DNA from: Flavobacteriia bacterium
GTDB lineage: Bacteria > Bacteroidota > Bacteroidia > Flavobacteriales_D > Crocinitomicaceae
DNA length: 34,520 bases
Assembly: GCA_947455515.1 (NCBI GenBank)
Contig: CANGOF010000016.1
Span: 1-34,520 of the forward strand
Reading direction: 5' to 3'
Shown: one piece after another, positions 1-7,273 of the stretch
Layout of the letters: the number at the start of each line of letters is the position of its first letter
How positions within the stretch are numbered: position 1 is the first letter of the stretch
The notes under the pieces: generated by a model
Database searches by the model: none
Told to the model about the DNA's origin: nothing
What the model saw: only the letters and a program-made list of their open reading frames with translations
Translations under genes and position numbers: made by a program

Positions 1-440
1 GAACGGTTATCTAATAAACCTCCGTATTCACGTGCGAAAGGAACACCTTGCGCAACACATTGGTCAATGATACTTCCAGACACTTCCGCTAAACGGTGTA
101 CGTTTGCTTCACGAGCGCGGTAGTCACCACCTTTGATAGTATCGTAGAATAAACGGTAAACAGAGTCACCATCATTTTGGTAATTTTTTGCAGCATTGAT
201 ACCTCCTTGTGCAGCAATAGAGTGTGCACGACGAGGGGAATCTTGGAAACAGAAAGCTTTCACATTGTATCCCATTTCTCCTAAAGATGCAGCAGCCGAA
301 GCACCTGCTAAACCAGTTCCTACAACGATGATGTCGATTTTCGGTCTATTGTTAGGAGCAACTAACTTCAAATGATCTTTGTAGTCCGTCCATTTATCTG
401 AAATATTACCTGCTGGTATTTTTGAATCTAATATTGACAT
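1..440 (-). CDS. sdhA: Succinate dehydrogenase/fumarate reductase flavoprotein subunit, 5' part (cut by window edge)
   Basis: The ATG is at 440-438 on the minus strand, and the frame stays open to base 1, so about 146 N-terminal residues are visible and the rest lies outside. The flavoprotein oxidises succinate to fumarate and passes electrons through FAD to the iron-sulfur subunit at the cytoplasmic face of the membrane. A dinucleotide-binding stretch [20 protein letters not shown] begins near residue 40. It is followed by [18 protein letters not shown], whose His is the expected covalent FAD attachment site (family knowledge). The later segment [20 protein letters not shown] is typical of the Bacteroidota/epsilon-type enzyme. 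It lies 20 bp downstream of sdhC on the same strand, so sdhC-sdhA(-sdhB, presumed beyond the edge) form the usual operon. Confidence 0.95.
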   Translation of the reverse strand, partial: MSILDSKIPAGNISDKWTDYKDHLKLVAPNNRPKIDIIVVGTGLAGASAAASLGEMGYNVKAFCFQDSPRRAHSIAAQGGINAAKNYQNDGDSVYRLFYDTIKGGDYRAREANVHRLAEVSGSIIDQCVAQGVPFAREYGGLLDNR

Positions 441-460
441 AATAGTATATTTTAATTCGA

Positions 461-1312
461 TTAATTATTTAATTTCCAAATAATTACTGGAATGATTGCG
501 AATAAAAGTGGAATTAGAATAGCAAAACCATTTCCTACATTTTTGATTGTATCCGTATATTTTGGGTGTCTTGCACCTAATGATTGGAAAGCAGATGCAA
601 AACCATGCATTAAGTGAAAAGCAAGAACTACCATAGCAATTACATAGAAAATCACAGCAAATAATGCATTTTCATTTCCTGGTACTCCATTTGTTTCTTT
701 CCCTGAGAAGAAAGCCATTACTACTGAATGTAAGTCTTTATAACCCTCTCCTAATTTAATATCAACACTTGGTTCATAGAATTCTGTGTGATTTTTCACT
801 TTTACACCTTGAACAGGTAAATAACTTCCAGCTGTAGTAACAAATAATTCTGCTGGACCATTTGGAGATTGCACTACCACTTTATGTAATAACATATCGT
901 GTTTTATTTTCGCTTTATACCAAAAATGAGCACCGTGCATCACGATAAACACAAGAATTAACGATCCAAGTAATGCCATGTTTCTTGAAGACCAAGTAGA
1001 ACTTTTCGTTCCTGCAGCATGTGCATATCCAATTGGACGTGCTTTTTTGTTTTCTACCGTTAAAAGTATTCCATCGATAATATGAAAAAGGATAGAAATG
1101 TAGGTCATCCAAGACATCACTTTGATGAAAGGATTGTGTGCCATAAAATAGGCATATTCATTAAAAGCTCTTCTACCTGACTCGCCAGTATGCGTAATCA
1201 ATTGAAGGTTACCTAGTAAATGTCCTACCAAGAAAAGGCAAAGGAACAACCCCGTTGCAGCCATCCAATATTTTTTGGCTAGAGAGGATTTTAAAAGTAC
1301 AGATTTACTCAT
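461..1312 (-). CDS. sdhC: Succinate dehydrogenase cytochrome b subunit, b558 family
   Basis: This 283-residue integral membrane subunit anchors the flavoprotein and iron-sulfur subunits and carries haem b for electron transfer to menaquinone. Five hydrophobic segments are visible: near residues 15-35, 65-85, 108-128, 215-240 and 258-280. Histidines sit in the helices ([44 protein letters not shown]) and are the likely haem ligands. The length and the long loop between helices 3 and 4 fit the single-subunit b558 family seen in Bacteroidota and Bacillus, not the short SdhC/SdhD pair of Proteobacteria. It is the first gene of the sdh operon, with a TAAATTTG promoter element about 32 bp upstream of the ATG. 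Nothing is odd about it. Confidence 0.95.
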   Translation of the reverse strand: MSKSVLLKSSLAKKYWMAATGLFLCLFLVGHLLGNLQLITHTGESGRRAFNEYAYFMAHNPFIKVMSWMTYISILFHIIDGILLTVENKKARPIGYAHAAGTKSSTWSSRNMALLGSLILVFIVMHGAHFWYKAKIKHDMLLHKVVVQSPNGPAELFVTTAGSYLPVQGVKVKNHTEFYEPSVDIKLGEGYKDLHSVVMAFFSGKETNGVPGNENALFAVIFYVIAMVVLAFHLMHGFASAFQSLGARHPKYTDTIKNVGNGFAILIPLLFAIIPVIIWKLNN

Positions 1313-1343
1313 AATTAGTTAGAAAATGGATGAATATTCAGCA

Positions 1344-1351
1344 CAAATTTA
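1344..1351 (-). promoter_or_regulatory. Probable -7 promoter element of the sdh operon
   Basis: TAAATTTG on the minus strand matches the Bacteroidota -7 consensus TAnnTTTG. The predicted start of transcription is near 1338-1340, giving a leader of about 26 nt before the sdhC ATG at 1312. No clear TTTG -33 element is seen at the expected distance. Confidence 0.5.
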
Positions 1352-1408
1352 ACGCTTACATAAAGACGAAAATAGAATAATTGCTATTTAGATTGATTTT
1401 AAATAGTG

Positions 1409-1529
1409 ATTTTTTAGTTTAAAATTATTTTTCATCGTTCGACTTCAAAATTCATTTCCTCATTTACTGATGTAAACTGCGGAATAAATTTCTTGTCTGC
1501 TTCGAAAATTCAATTTTAAACTAAAAAAT
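1409..1529. repeat. 121-bp element bounded by perfect 18-bp inverted repeats (MITE-like or structured RNA)
   Basis: The left arm ATTTTTTAGTTTAAAATT (1409-1426) is the exact reverse complement of the right arm (1512-1529). The 85 bp between them contain no gene. The right end lies 8 bp from the stop codon of the sugar transporter. The arms are AT-rich, but an 18-bp perfect match this close is more than composition would readily give. An 85-nt loop is too large for a classical terminator. Possible identities are a miniature inverted-repeat element, a solo IS remnant, or a 3' structured RNA. I see no target-site duplication of convincing length. Confidence 0.55.
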
Positions 1530-1537
1530 AATACTAA

Positions 1538-3244
1538 TTAATCTAAATGAACGCCTTGTTTTTTGAGCATACGTTTAACGACGATTGCAAAAACAGCAAG
1601 GTAGATAAAGCAAAGAGATCCAACGACGAAGGATTGTTGAATACCAACTAAGTCACTTAGTTTGCCTTGTAGAGGCGGGATGATTGCGCCACCTAAAATC
1701 ATCATAATTAAGAATGCAGAACCTTGTGATTGGTATTTTCCAAGTCCACCAAGAGATAAAGAGAAAATACAAGGCCACATAATGGAGCAGAAAAGTCCGA
1801 CACTTAGAAATGCGTAAATAGCTATTTCACCTGTTGTAGATAGACCAATTAAAGTTGCTATTACTCCGAGTAAGCTGAAAATTAACAGTGTTTTTGCAGG
1901 TTTATTTTTACCTAAATAAAACCCTCCAATTTGTATGAACACACAAATAACGTAGAAGTAAAGATTCGATACATCGTGTCCAGCAAGATGTGTTAAACCT
2001 AAAACCACTCCAAACGCAATCAAAGGAATTAGTGTGGTTAAAATATTTTTAGTTTTTTCTTTCAGGTCGAAAGCGTGTATTGCACTTGCCCAACGTCCAA
2101 TCATTAGACTTCCCCAGTAAAGCGCGATGAAAGGTGCAATATTAGACGAACTGTATCCACCAAAATCTTTTTGTTTTAATAATTCACCAAGATTACTTCC
2201 AACTGCGACTTCGACACCAACATAAATAAATATTGCAAGCATACCAAGAATTAGTTGCGGGTATTGCATTGCACCCCATCCTTCGCTATTTTTCTTCGCA
2301 CTTCTTAAGGAGATTAATAATCCACCTACAATTACAACTAATCCAAGGGATAGCCACATCATACGTTCATTTTCAAGCGGAACTTTTAGGTCTAATATTT
2401 CTTTTTCTAATACTTCAATCACTTTCGTGTTCGATACCAAGTTTTCTTCCGCTTTAATCAATTTACTTTTACTTATGATTTCTTGTGCTTCATCACTTCT
2501 ATAACTATTAAATACAGGTGCGAAACACATTACGAGTAATCCAGTTATGATTAATAAGGAACGCAAGGCTTTTTTTGAATTCTCCGTTTTTTCTTCATTT
2601 ATTCCAGATGGTAATTTTTTTGAAAGAGAGAAAAGCGTTGCAATACCTACAAATAGTAAACCAACACAGATATACAGGACGATCACTTTATCGAGACTTA
2701 GGTTTTGAATTTGTTCGTCATTCACTGCTGCACTTCCGAATAAAGCGAGTGCCACAACAAGAGGGCCGATGGTTGTACCTAAACTATTGATTCCTCCCCC
2801 TAAACTAATTCGATTGGAACCGGTTGACTCATCCCCCAAGGAAATCATAAACGGGTTGGCAGATGTTTGTTGTAAGGAAAAGCCTAGTGCAATAATAAAT
2901 AATCCAAAAAGCATTCCTATAAAATCATCATAATATCCAAAAATAATCATTGCTAAAGCACCTATGGAAGAGAAAAGTAGGCCGTATATAATGCTTTTTT
3001 TGTATCCCCATTTTCCAACTGGGTCAACTCCTTTATTCGATCCGATTGCAAATAAGGTTAACGCTCCGATATAGTAAGCGAAGTAAAATGCGAAATCAAT
3101 TAATTGGCTTTGGAATTGATCTAGTTTGAAATGATGTTTGCAAAATGGGATGAAGATGCTATTACCAGCAGCAATGAACCCCCAGAAGAAAAACACGGTG
3201 ATTAAAGTGAATAATGCGCTATAATTTGTTTTTATTTTATTCAT
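1538..3244 (-). CDS. Sugar:H+ symporter of the FucP/GluP major facilitator family, with extra two-helix insertion
   Basis: This 568-residue inner-membrane transporter belongs to the FucP/GluP branch of the MFS. Evidence is the N-terminal TM1 FFFWGFIAAGNSIFIPFCK, the motif ISLGGGINSLGTTIGPLVVA, the second-half signatures YVGVEVAVGSNLGELL and ALYWGSLMIGRW, and the terminal IIPPLQGKLSDLVG. Twelve core helices are expected. FucP-type proteins are usually about 410-440 residues. Here the central linker is expanded: extra hydrophobic stretches near residues 228-245 and 297-313 flank a charged, helix-prone segment (about 246-296), so 14 helices are likely. The substrate is a hexose or L-fucose-like sugar by family, but the specific sugar cannot be read. 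The gene stands alone, with palindromic repeats upstream (3268-3342) and the inverted-repeat element downstream. Start ATG at 3244. Confidence 0.88.
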   Translation of the reverse strand: MNKIKTNYSALFTLITVFFFWGFIAAGNSIFIPFCKHHFKLDQFQSQLIDFAFYFAYYIGALTLFAIGSNKGVDPVGKWGYKKSIIYGLLFSSIGALAMIIFGYYDDFIGMLFGLFIIALGFSLQQTSANPFMISLGDESTGSNRISLGGGINSLGTTIGPLVVALALFGSAAVNDEQIQNLSLDKVIVLYICVGLLFVGIATLFSLSKKLPSGINEEKTENSKKALRSLLIITGLLVMCFAPVFNSYRSDEAQEIISKSKLIKAEENLVSNTKVIEVLEKEILDLKVPLENERMMWLSLGLVVIVGGLLISLRSAKKNSEGWGAMQYPQLILGMLAIFIYVGVEVAVGSNLGELLKQKDFGGYSSSNIAPFIALYWGSLMIGRWASAIHAFDLKEKTKNILTTLIPLIAFGVVLGLTHLAGHDVSNLYFYVICVFIQIGGFYLGKNKPAKTLLIFSLLGVIATLIGLSTTGEIAIYAFLSVGLFCSIMWPCIFSLSLGGLGKYQSQGSAFLIMMILGGAIIPPLQGKLSDLVGIQQSFVVGSLCFIYLAVFAIVVKRMLKKQGVHLD

Positions 3245-3267
3245 GGTGTAAATTTTATATTAAAATG

Positions 3268-3342
3268 GGATGTTGCACTGCAACATCCGTACATAAACTG
3301 CACTGCAACATCCGTAAATAAATTTGCATTGCAACATGCCTA
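3268..3342. repeat. Short palindromic repeat cluster (three TGCANTGCAACAT units)
   Basis: On the plus strand, TGCACTGCAACATCCGTA occurs at 3274-3291 and 3299-3316, followed by a diverged TGCATTGCAACATGCCTA at 3325-3342, with a period of 25-26 bp. The first unit is also half of a perfect palindrome: GGATGTTGCA (3268-3277), C, TGCAACATCC (3279-3288). The last unit overlaps the stop codon of the SCO gene (3340-3342). The cluster fills almost the whole 95-bp gap between the SCO gene and the sugar transporter gene. The layout resembles REP-like palindromic elements. No associated transposase is in the window. Confidence 0.7.
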
Positions 3343-4002
3343 CAGTAATTTTCGGATGTCTTTTGCTAATTTGTCAATTTCTTTAGCGGAAGTACCATCG
3401 TAATATCCTCGAATTTGTTGGTTTTTATCAATTAATACGAAATTATTTGTGTGAATAAAATCGCTATTTGCATCTCCTAAATTTTGAGCTTCTGCTGGTT
3501 TTAGTACAAAGAATGATTTTCTTGCAAGGTTATATAACAGTTTTTTATCCCCAGTAAGGAAATGCCATTGACCTTTAAGTGCATTGTGTTCCTCTGCATA
3601 TTCTTTCAATAGTGGAACAGAGTCTATCTCTGGTTGTACTGTAAAACTTAGTATTTTAAAATTTTCATTTCCACGGAATTGTTTTTGAAGCCACTCCATT
3701 TGTTGATTCATTTTAGGACAAATTGTACTACACGTAGTGAAAAAATACTCAACTACATAAACTTTGTTTTTCAACTCATTACTTGAGAATTTTTCTCCAA
3801 ATTGATTTGTCAAAGTAAAACTTTGAATCGTATGACCATACCCTTTACGTTGCATACTCGAGTCGACCATTTCCTCGTTAAGATCAATTGGATTAATGAT
3901 AGGTAGGTTGTCTTTCTCAGAAGGTTTGTTTGAAAGAAAAGCATAGGCAACAACAAAACAAACAGTTGCAATGAAAAGTAAAATGTAGATACGTGTTTTC
4001 AT
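3340..4002 (-). CDS. SCO1/SenC family thioredoxin-fold protein
   Basis: This 220-residue protein has an N-terminal membrane anchor or uncleaved signal (residues 5-23) and a periplasmic thioredoxin-like domain. The family's copper-binding/redox motif is present as FFTTCSTICPKMNQQM (Cys91, Cys95, Pro96). The partner His is His184 in DFIHTNNFVLID, so all three canonical copper ligands are conserved. SCO proteins deliver copper to the CuA site of cytochrome c oxidase or act as thiol reductants, but no oxidase gene is in the window to choose between these roles. It lies 4 bp downstream of the pentapeptide gene and probably ends that transcript. Its stop codon overlaps the palindromic repeat cluster. 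Confidence in the family is high, and the precise client is unknown. Confidence 0.9.
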   Translation of the reverse strand: MKTRIYILLFIATVCFVVAYAFLSNKPSEKDNLPIINPIDLNEEMVDSSMQRKGYGHTIQSFTLTNQFGEKFSSNELKNKVYVVEYFFTTCSTICPKMNQQMEWLQKQFRGNENFKILSFTVQPEIDSVPLLKEYAEEHNALKGQWHFLTGDKKLLYNLARKSFFVLKPAEAQNLGDANSDFIHTNNFVLIDKNQQIRGYYDGTSAKEIDKLAKDIRKLL

Positions 4003-4006
4003 ACTT

Positions 4007-4561
4007 TTATTTTATATCAATTTTCAAATGGTCTAGTAAACCTAAACAATTTTCTTTAGAAAATTTGGCTTTAGTTAATTGGTTTCTACTTGGGTCGATT
4101 GAAAAGTTGAAGGAAGTTCTAAAATTTACGTTTTTCAAAATCGTGCTGTCAAATGTCGAACCACGAAAATCACAGTTGTCAAACGATGCGTCTGATAAGT
4201 CTGTTCCGCTAAAATCTACTTCTTGTAAGATACAGTTTGAGAAATTAGTCGCTTTCATTTTTAATTTATAAAAAGAAGAAAAATTTAGAGAGCAGGTTTC
4301 GAATTTAAAAGCAAGTAAAAAAGGATTAGCTTCTTCAAATTTTAATCCAAATAACTTACAGTTAATAAATTGTACGTCTTTGAAGCTTGTGTTTTGAATT
4401 TGTACATTACTTAAATCACATTCTTCAAGGATGCATTCTGAAAAAATATAGTTACTTAGATTTTCATCGGATAGACTACATTGCATGAAATGACAATTTT
4501 CATACTCTGCTTTTTCGAGTTGCGAAACAGATTTTATGGTTTGATCGTAGATTCTATTCAT
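4007..4561 (-). CDS. Pentapeptide repeat protein
   Basis: This 184-residue protein is built almost entirely of A(D/N)LXX-like pentapeptides, for example ECDLSNVQIQNTSFKDVQFI, CKLFGLKFEEANPFLLAFKF, KATNFSNCILQEVDFSGTDL and FDNCDFRGSTFDSTILKNVN. These predict a right-handed quadrilateral beta-helix. There is no signal peptide and no membrane segment, so it is likely cytosolic. Some relatives (Qnr, MfpA) mimic DNA and protect gyrase, but most have no known role, and nothing here favours gyrase protection. Unusually many Cys residues occupy repeat positions. The ATG overlaps the stop of the upstream YjbR gene by 4 bp (ATGA), which implies translational coupling. Confidence 0.9.
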   Translation of the reverse strand: MNRIYDQTIKSVSQLEKAEYENCHFMQCSLSDENLSNYIFSECILEECDLSNVQIQNTSFKDVQFINCKLFGLKFEEANPFLLAFKFETCSLNFSSFYKLKMKATNFSNCILQEVDFSGTDLSDASFDNCDFRGSTFDSTILKNVNFRTSFNFSIDPSRNQLTKAKFSKENCLGLLDHLKIDIK

Positions 4562-4923
4562 TCGTTTATTTTGGCATTTTCAATTTGAATTTTCACTTTT
4601 TTCGGAAGTGAGTTTACTACACAATCGTAAGAATGTTTTGTAAGTTCATATATGAAATCATCGTTTAGTGATCCATCTAGAATTATAGTATTCCAATGTT
4701 TTTTATTCATGTGCCATCCCGGAATAATTGCGGGATATTCTTCTCTTAATTGAATCGCCTTTTCTGGATCACATTTTAGGTTAATACTTTCAAATTTATC
4801 CATATTAGCAAGCGCAAACATTTTGTCTACTACCGTAAAAACTAGAGTTACTTGATCAAAAGGAGTTTTCTCACCAGTAAGAGGTAGTGAAAGACAAAAA
4901 TCACGAAAAGATTCAATATTCAT
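4558..4923 (-). CDS. MmcQ/YjbR family protein
   Basis: This 121-residue cytosolic protein begins MNIESFRDFCLSLPLTGEKT and contains FDQVTLVFTVVDKMFALA, a Lys-Cys-Asp-Pro-Glu (KCDPEKAIQLRE) segment, the PGWHMNKKHWNTIILDG stretch and a C-terminal YELTKHSYDCVVNSLPKK. This is the complete CyaY-like fold of the YjbR family, at its usual length. Members were annotated as DNA-binding because of a double-wing-like surface, but no firm function is established. It is the first gene after a 186-bp gap, and is translationally coupled to the pentapeptide gene. It probably starts a transcript with the pentapeptide and SCO genes, or reads through from the ArsR operon; I see no TAnnTTTG element in the gap. 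Confidence 0.88.
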   Translation of the reverse strand: MNIESFRDFCLSLPLTGEKTPFDQVTLVFTVVDKMFALANMDKFESINLKCDPEKAIQLREEYPAIIPGWHMNKKHWNTIILDGSLNDDFIYELTKHSYDCVVNSLPKKVKIQIENAKINE

Positions 4924-5109
4924 AGTTGTTAATTTGAAAATTTGAAAATGAGCGAATTTGAAAATGAGTTTTCAAAGTTGAAGATACATTGCGTTTCCAA
5001 TTTATCGTAAAGTTTTCTTATCACTGTACAAAGATTCGTTGTAATCTGAAACTGTTTTTGAATTCTCTTTAAAAATTGATTTGTAGAATGAAAAAGATTT
5101 ACAGGTTTT
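4924..5109. other. Non-coding gap with TTTGAAAAT low-complexity repeats
   Basis: This 186-bp gap separates the YjbR and SRPBCC genes. At 4931-4967 it carries three near-copies of AATTTGAAAATGAG-like sequence. An open frame of 65 codons crosses the gap on the minus strand, but it resembles no family, has a hydrophilic, AT-driven composition and overlaps the downstream end of the SRPBCC gene. I treat it as non-coding. No clear promoter or terminator is seen. Confidence 0.5.
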
Positions 5110-5514
5110 TTAGATATTATCCACATGTTTTTTGAAATTATTCAAAATCATTTGCCAGCCTTGTTGTTGCAGTTCGTGGGAATTTTGTGATTCTGGATCA
5201 AAAGATTCAACGATGTTTACTAAACCATCTTCGTTTTTGAAGGTAATTTCTACATTTCTACCATCCGGTAGTGTATATGCAATGTATTTGTGTAATTCTA
5301 CGTTCGTATAAACACCTTCTAAATCAAAACTAAAACTTCCATCTTTTGCCGCCATGGTAGTTTTGAATGTTCCATCTACACGTACATCATTATCAGCATA
5401 AGGTGCATACCAATCATCAGATGCCTGACACCATTGCGTAATGTGTGTTGGATTCGTCCAAGCGTCCCATACTTTTTCGATGCTTGCTTCGATTGTTGTT
5501 GTCACTGTAATCAT
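5110..5514 (-). CDS. SRPBCC (AHSA1/START-like) domain protein
   Basis: This 134-residue single-domain protein has the N-terminal pattern TTTIEASIEKVWDAWTNPTH, followed by ITQWCQASDDWYAPYADNDV, a central TMAAKDGSFSFDLEGVYTNV, and the C-terminal amphipathic helix HELQQQGWQMILNNFKKHVD. This is the AHSA1-type SRPBCC helix-grip fold with a hydrophobic ligand cavity. Family members bind small hydrophobic molecules or act as co-chaperone-like proteins, but the ligand cannot be inferred. It is cytosolic. It lies 3 bp downstream of the DUF4287 gene in an ArsR-headed operon that holds a second SRPBCC gene, a very common gene association in Bacteroidota. Confidence 0.88.
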   Translation of the reverse strand: MITVTTTIEASIEKVWDAWTNPTHITQWCQASDDWYAPYADNDVRVDGTFKTTMAAKDGSFSFDLEGVYTNVELHKYIAYTLPDGRNVEITFKNEDGLVNIVESFDPESQNSHELQQQGWQMILNNFKKHVDNI

Positions 5515-5517
5515 AAA

Positions 5518-5730
5518 TTAATTCGTTTTACCTTTAAATGCTTCGAAAATGGCCATGGCGTGACCATGACCAAGTTCGAAATCTTCTTTTAACCAGTTGA
5601 CAATTTCTGTGGCTTTAACTGTTAATTTTCCCTCTACAAGAAAACCTTTGTCAGATGCTATTTTTTTGAAATCATCTAGGTTTTTACCAGTTTTTTTCTC
5701 AATGTTATCTAAATATGCTTGAAAGGACAT
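5518..5730 (-). CDS. DUF4287 domain small protein
   Basis: This 70-residue cytosolic protein beginning MSFQAYLDNIEKKTGKNLDD matches the DUF4287 pattern: a helical N-terminus, FKKIASDKGF, a VKATEIVNWLKEDFELGHGH segment, and a short C-terminal helix AMAIFEAFKG. The family has no established biochemical function. It is commonly found beside SRPBCC/AHSA1 genes or fused to them, and that is exactly its setting here: 3 bp upstream of one SRPBCC gene and a few hundred bp from another. The length is that of a stand-alone domain. ATG start at 5730. Confidence 0.85.
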   Translation of the reverse strand: MSFQAYLDNIEKKTGKNLDDFKKIASDKGFLVEGKLTVKATEIVNWLKEDFELGHGHAMAIFEAFKGKTN

Positions 5731-5767
5731 GATAGTAATTTTTATATACTAAGTTAGTATTTGAAGT

Positions 5768-6391
5768 TTAAGACCTTAAATATATAATTGCTATTGTAAT
5801 TAACCAACCAATATAGCAAATAATTAATAGTCGGTTTGCATATCCATTGACAGCTACAACACCTTCTGGAACAGCGATTGGAGATTTTTCATTTGGTCCC
5901 AATGGAATTCCCGCTTTTTTAAAACCATTCATCATGATTATCATCGTAATAGCCATGATTACTAAACTAATCCATGTCGCGTGCGCTAAATAGATTAATT
6001 CTTCCCAGTTTTTTTTGGAAGGTAGGTTGTATGCGAAAAGTAATGCCCCGATTGGCAGCGTTGGAACTCCAAGTAAAAAGGACAAACCATGTTTTTTATG
6101 TTTTACATCAAATATACCACCGAGTAAAGCTCCGATTCCTGAAATTGCAACGAAAATTATTCCTAGAATTTGAAGTGTTGAATTAGCAAATGAAGTCATT
6201 AATCCACAACATAAAAATGTGCTAATTGCCCAACAAATAAAAAAGGAAGTTATCAACCAACGGTATTTTCCCAAGGCATATTCACTCACCATTCGCCAAC
6301 TCGGAGCAAATTCTCTACTGACAATATGTAAAGTTGCTAAACTTCCTAATGAGATTATAGCAAAAAGTAGCGTTAATTGTGCTAGTAACAT
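5768..6391 (-). CDS. DUF998 family multi-pass membrane protein
   Basis: This 207-residue integral membrane protein has about six hydrophobic helices, near residues 2-22, 45-68, 70-92, 103-122, 136-155 and 186-205. The segment FAPSWRMVSEYALGKYRWL after the first helix is the conserved hallmark of the DUF998 family (His/Arg/Ser-Glu-Tyr motif between TM1 and TM2). Function is unknown for the family. The gene is 3 bp downstream of the ArsR-linked SRPBCC gene and 37 bp upstream of the DUF4287 gene, so it is part of the same operon and presumably under ArsR control. Confidence 0.82.
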   Translation of the reverse strand: MLLAQLTLLFAIISLGSLATLHIVSREFAPSWRMVSEYALGKYRWLITSFFICWAISTFLCCGLMTSFANSTLQILGIIFVAISGIGALLGGIFDVKHKKHGLSFLLGVPTLPIGALLFAYNLPSKKNWEELIYLAHATWISLVIMAITMIIMMNGFKKAGIPLGPNEKSPIAVPEGVVAVNGYANRLLIICYIGWLITIAIIYLRS

Positions 6392-6394
6392 GTT

Positions 6395-6889
6395 TTATAG
6401 TTGATTGTTTTCCAATAAGAATGCTAATTCCTCGAAGGTCATTGTAATTCCTTGTTCGAAGCCCATTTCTACGATTTTTTGTACTTCTTCTTCCGTATTA
6501 TAGATTGTTTTGAATGAAACGAGTGTGCCGTTTTCCGTTTTGGTAAACGTGTTTTTTCCATTGGAAGTTGGGAATTCGGGGTTTACTATTCCTTCTTCAT
6601 CGCAAAATTCATCTTTTATGGAATAACTTACCAATTGATCGATTGCTAAGAAATTCATTCTTCCCCAATGTTTTTGGTTTTCAGGACTCACCATGGCATA
6701 TAACCAGTAACCACCGACTTCAAAGTTCATTGTTTTTGTTTCAGCTCTCCAAGGTTTTGGAGCCCACCATTTTTCTAATAATTCGCTTTCAGTGAATGCT
6801 CTCCATACAGTTTCCAGTGGAGCTTTGAATTCTCGGGATACTAGAATTGATTTTTCTTGAAAATCTTTACTTACGATTGTTTTACTCAT
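6395..6889 (-). CDS. SRPBCC (AHSA1-like) domain protein adjacent to ArsR regulator
   Basis: This 164-residue cytosolic protein has the signature ILVSREFKAPLETVWRAFTE, then LLEKWWAPKPWRAETKTMNF, VGGYWLYAMVSPENQKHWGR, and the C-terminal helix KIVEMGFEQGITMTFEELAF. This is the classic AHSA1 arrangement in which a WW/WAP motif follows the first helix. Family proteins bind hydrophobic ligands in the helix-grip cavity; the ligand here is unknown. The gene lies 19 bp downstream of the ArsR-family gene. ArsR-SRPBCC pairs are widespread, and the regulator is usually presumed to control the SRPBCC gene. It is only distantly similar to the second SRPBCC protein of the operon, so the two are not a recent duplication. 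Confidence 0.9.
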   Translation of the reverse strand: MSKTIVSKDFQEKSILVSREFKAPLETVWRAFTESELLEKWWAPKPWRAETKTMNFEVGGYWLYAMVSPENQKHWGRMNFLAIDQLVSYSIKDEFCDEEGIVNPEFPTSNGKNTFTKTENGTLVSFKTIYNTEEEVQKIVEMGFEQGITMTFEELAFLLENNQL

Positions 6890-6908
6890 CTTGTATTATT
6901 TAAATTGT

Positions 6909-7217
6909 TTATTTTAAGTTATTTAATAGATCATCTAATTGATCAAAGCGGGTTTCCCATAATTGTTGAAAAGGGGATAACCAATCGGCAACTTCTTTCA
7001 TTTTTTGAGGATTGAATTGGTAATAGATTTCTCTGCCTTGCTGTTTTTGACTGACCAACTCACATTCTGTTAGTATTTTAATGTGTTTGGACACTGCTTG
7101 TCGACTGCTTTCAAAATGTTCAGCGATTGCATTTGGTGTCATGGCATGAATTGCGATTAACGTTAAAATTGCTCTGCGTGTTGGGTCTGCAATGGCTTGA
7201 AATACGTCTCTTCTCAT
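6909..7217 (-). CDS. ArsR family winged-helix transcriptional regulator
   Basis: This regulator of about 102 residues starts [20 protein letters not shown], the usual N-terminus of SRPBCC-linked ArsR proteins, and continues with the helix-turn-helix [20 protein letters not shown] and the wing [19 protein letters not shown]. No Cys pairs of the metal-sensing ArsR/SmtB type are visible, so metal sensing is unlikely. The frame is open further upstream to a codon at 7277, but the predicted -33/-7 promoter elements lie inside that extension, so the ATG at 7217 is the better start. It heads the operon with SRPBCC, DUF998, DUF4287 and SRPBCC genes, and probably represses its own promoter through the repeats at 7233-7273. 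Confidence 0.9.
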   Translation of the reverse strand: MRRDVFQAIADPTRRAILTLIAIHAMTPNAIAEHFESSRQAVSKHIKILTECELVSQKQQGREIYYQFNPQKMKEVADWLSPFQQLWETRFDQLDDLLNNLK

Positions 7218-7232
7218 TGTTTTTTGTGTAAT

Positions 7233-7273
7233 TGCAATTAATTGGTTGCAAATATATGCAATTATTTGGTTGC
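7233..7273. promoter_or_regulatory. Paired operator-like direct repeats overlapping the arsR promoter
   Basis: TGCAATTATTTGGTTGC (7257-7273) and TGCAATTAATTGGTTGC (7233-7249) are 17-bp direct repeats differing at one base, with starts 24 bp apart. Each is an imperfect dyad (TGCAA.../...TTGC). One occupies the spacer between the -33 and -7 elements. The other covers the -7 edge and the predicted transcription start. Such placement is what autorepression by the ArsR protein would need; binding itself is inference. Confidence 0.6.

Noticed and set aside
2233-2790. Plus-strand open frames inside the sugar transporter gene, and similar frames opposite other genes
   Set aside because: They lie antisense to well-supported genes, show no family similarity and have no start signals.
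3268-3342. CRISPR array
   Set aside because: Only three short units with a few bases between them, partly palindromic; no spacers of CRISPR length and no cas genes.
4007-4561. Quinolone-resistance (Qnr-like) protein
   Set aside because: Pentapeptide repeats alone do not indicate gyrase protection; loops and the dimerisation module typical of Qnr are not recognisable.
4929-5126. 65-codon open frame between the YjbR and SRPBCC genes
   Set aside because: No recognisable family, AT-driven composition with TTTGAAAAT repeats, and overlap with the neighbouring gene's end; considered chance.
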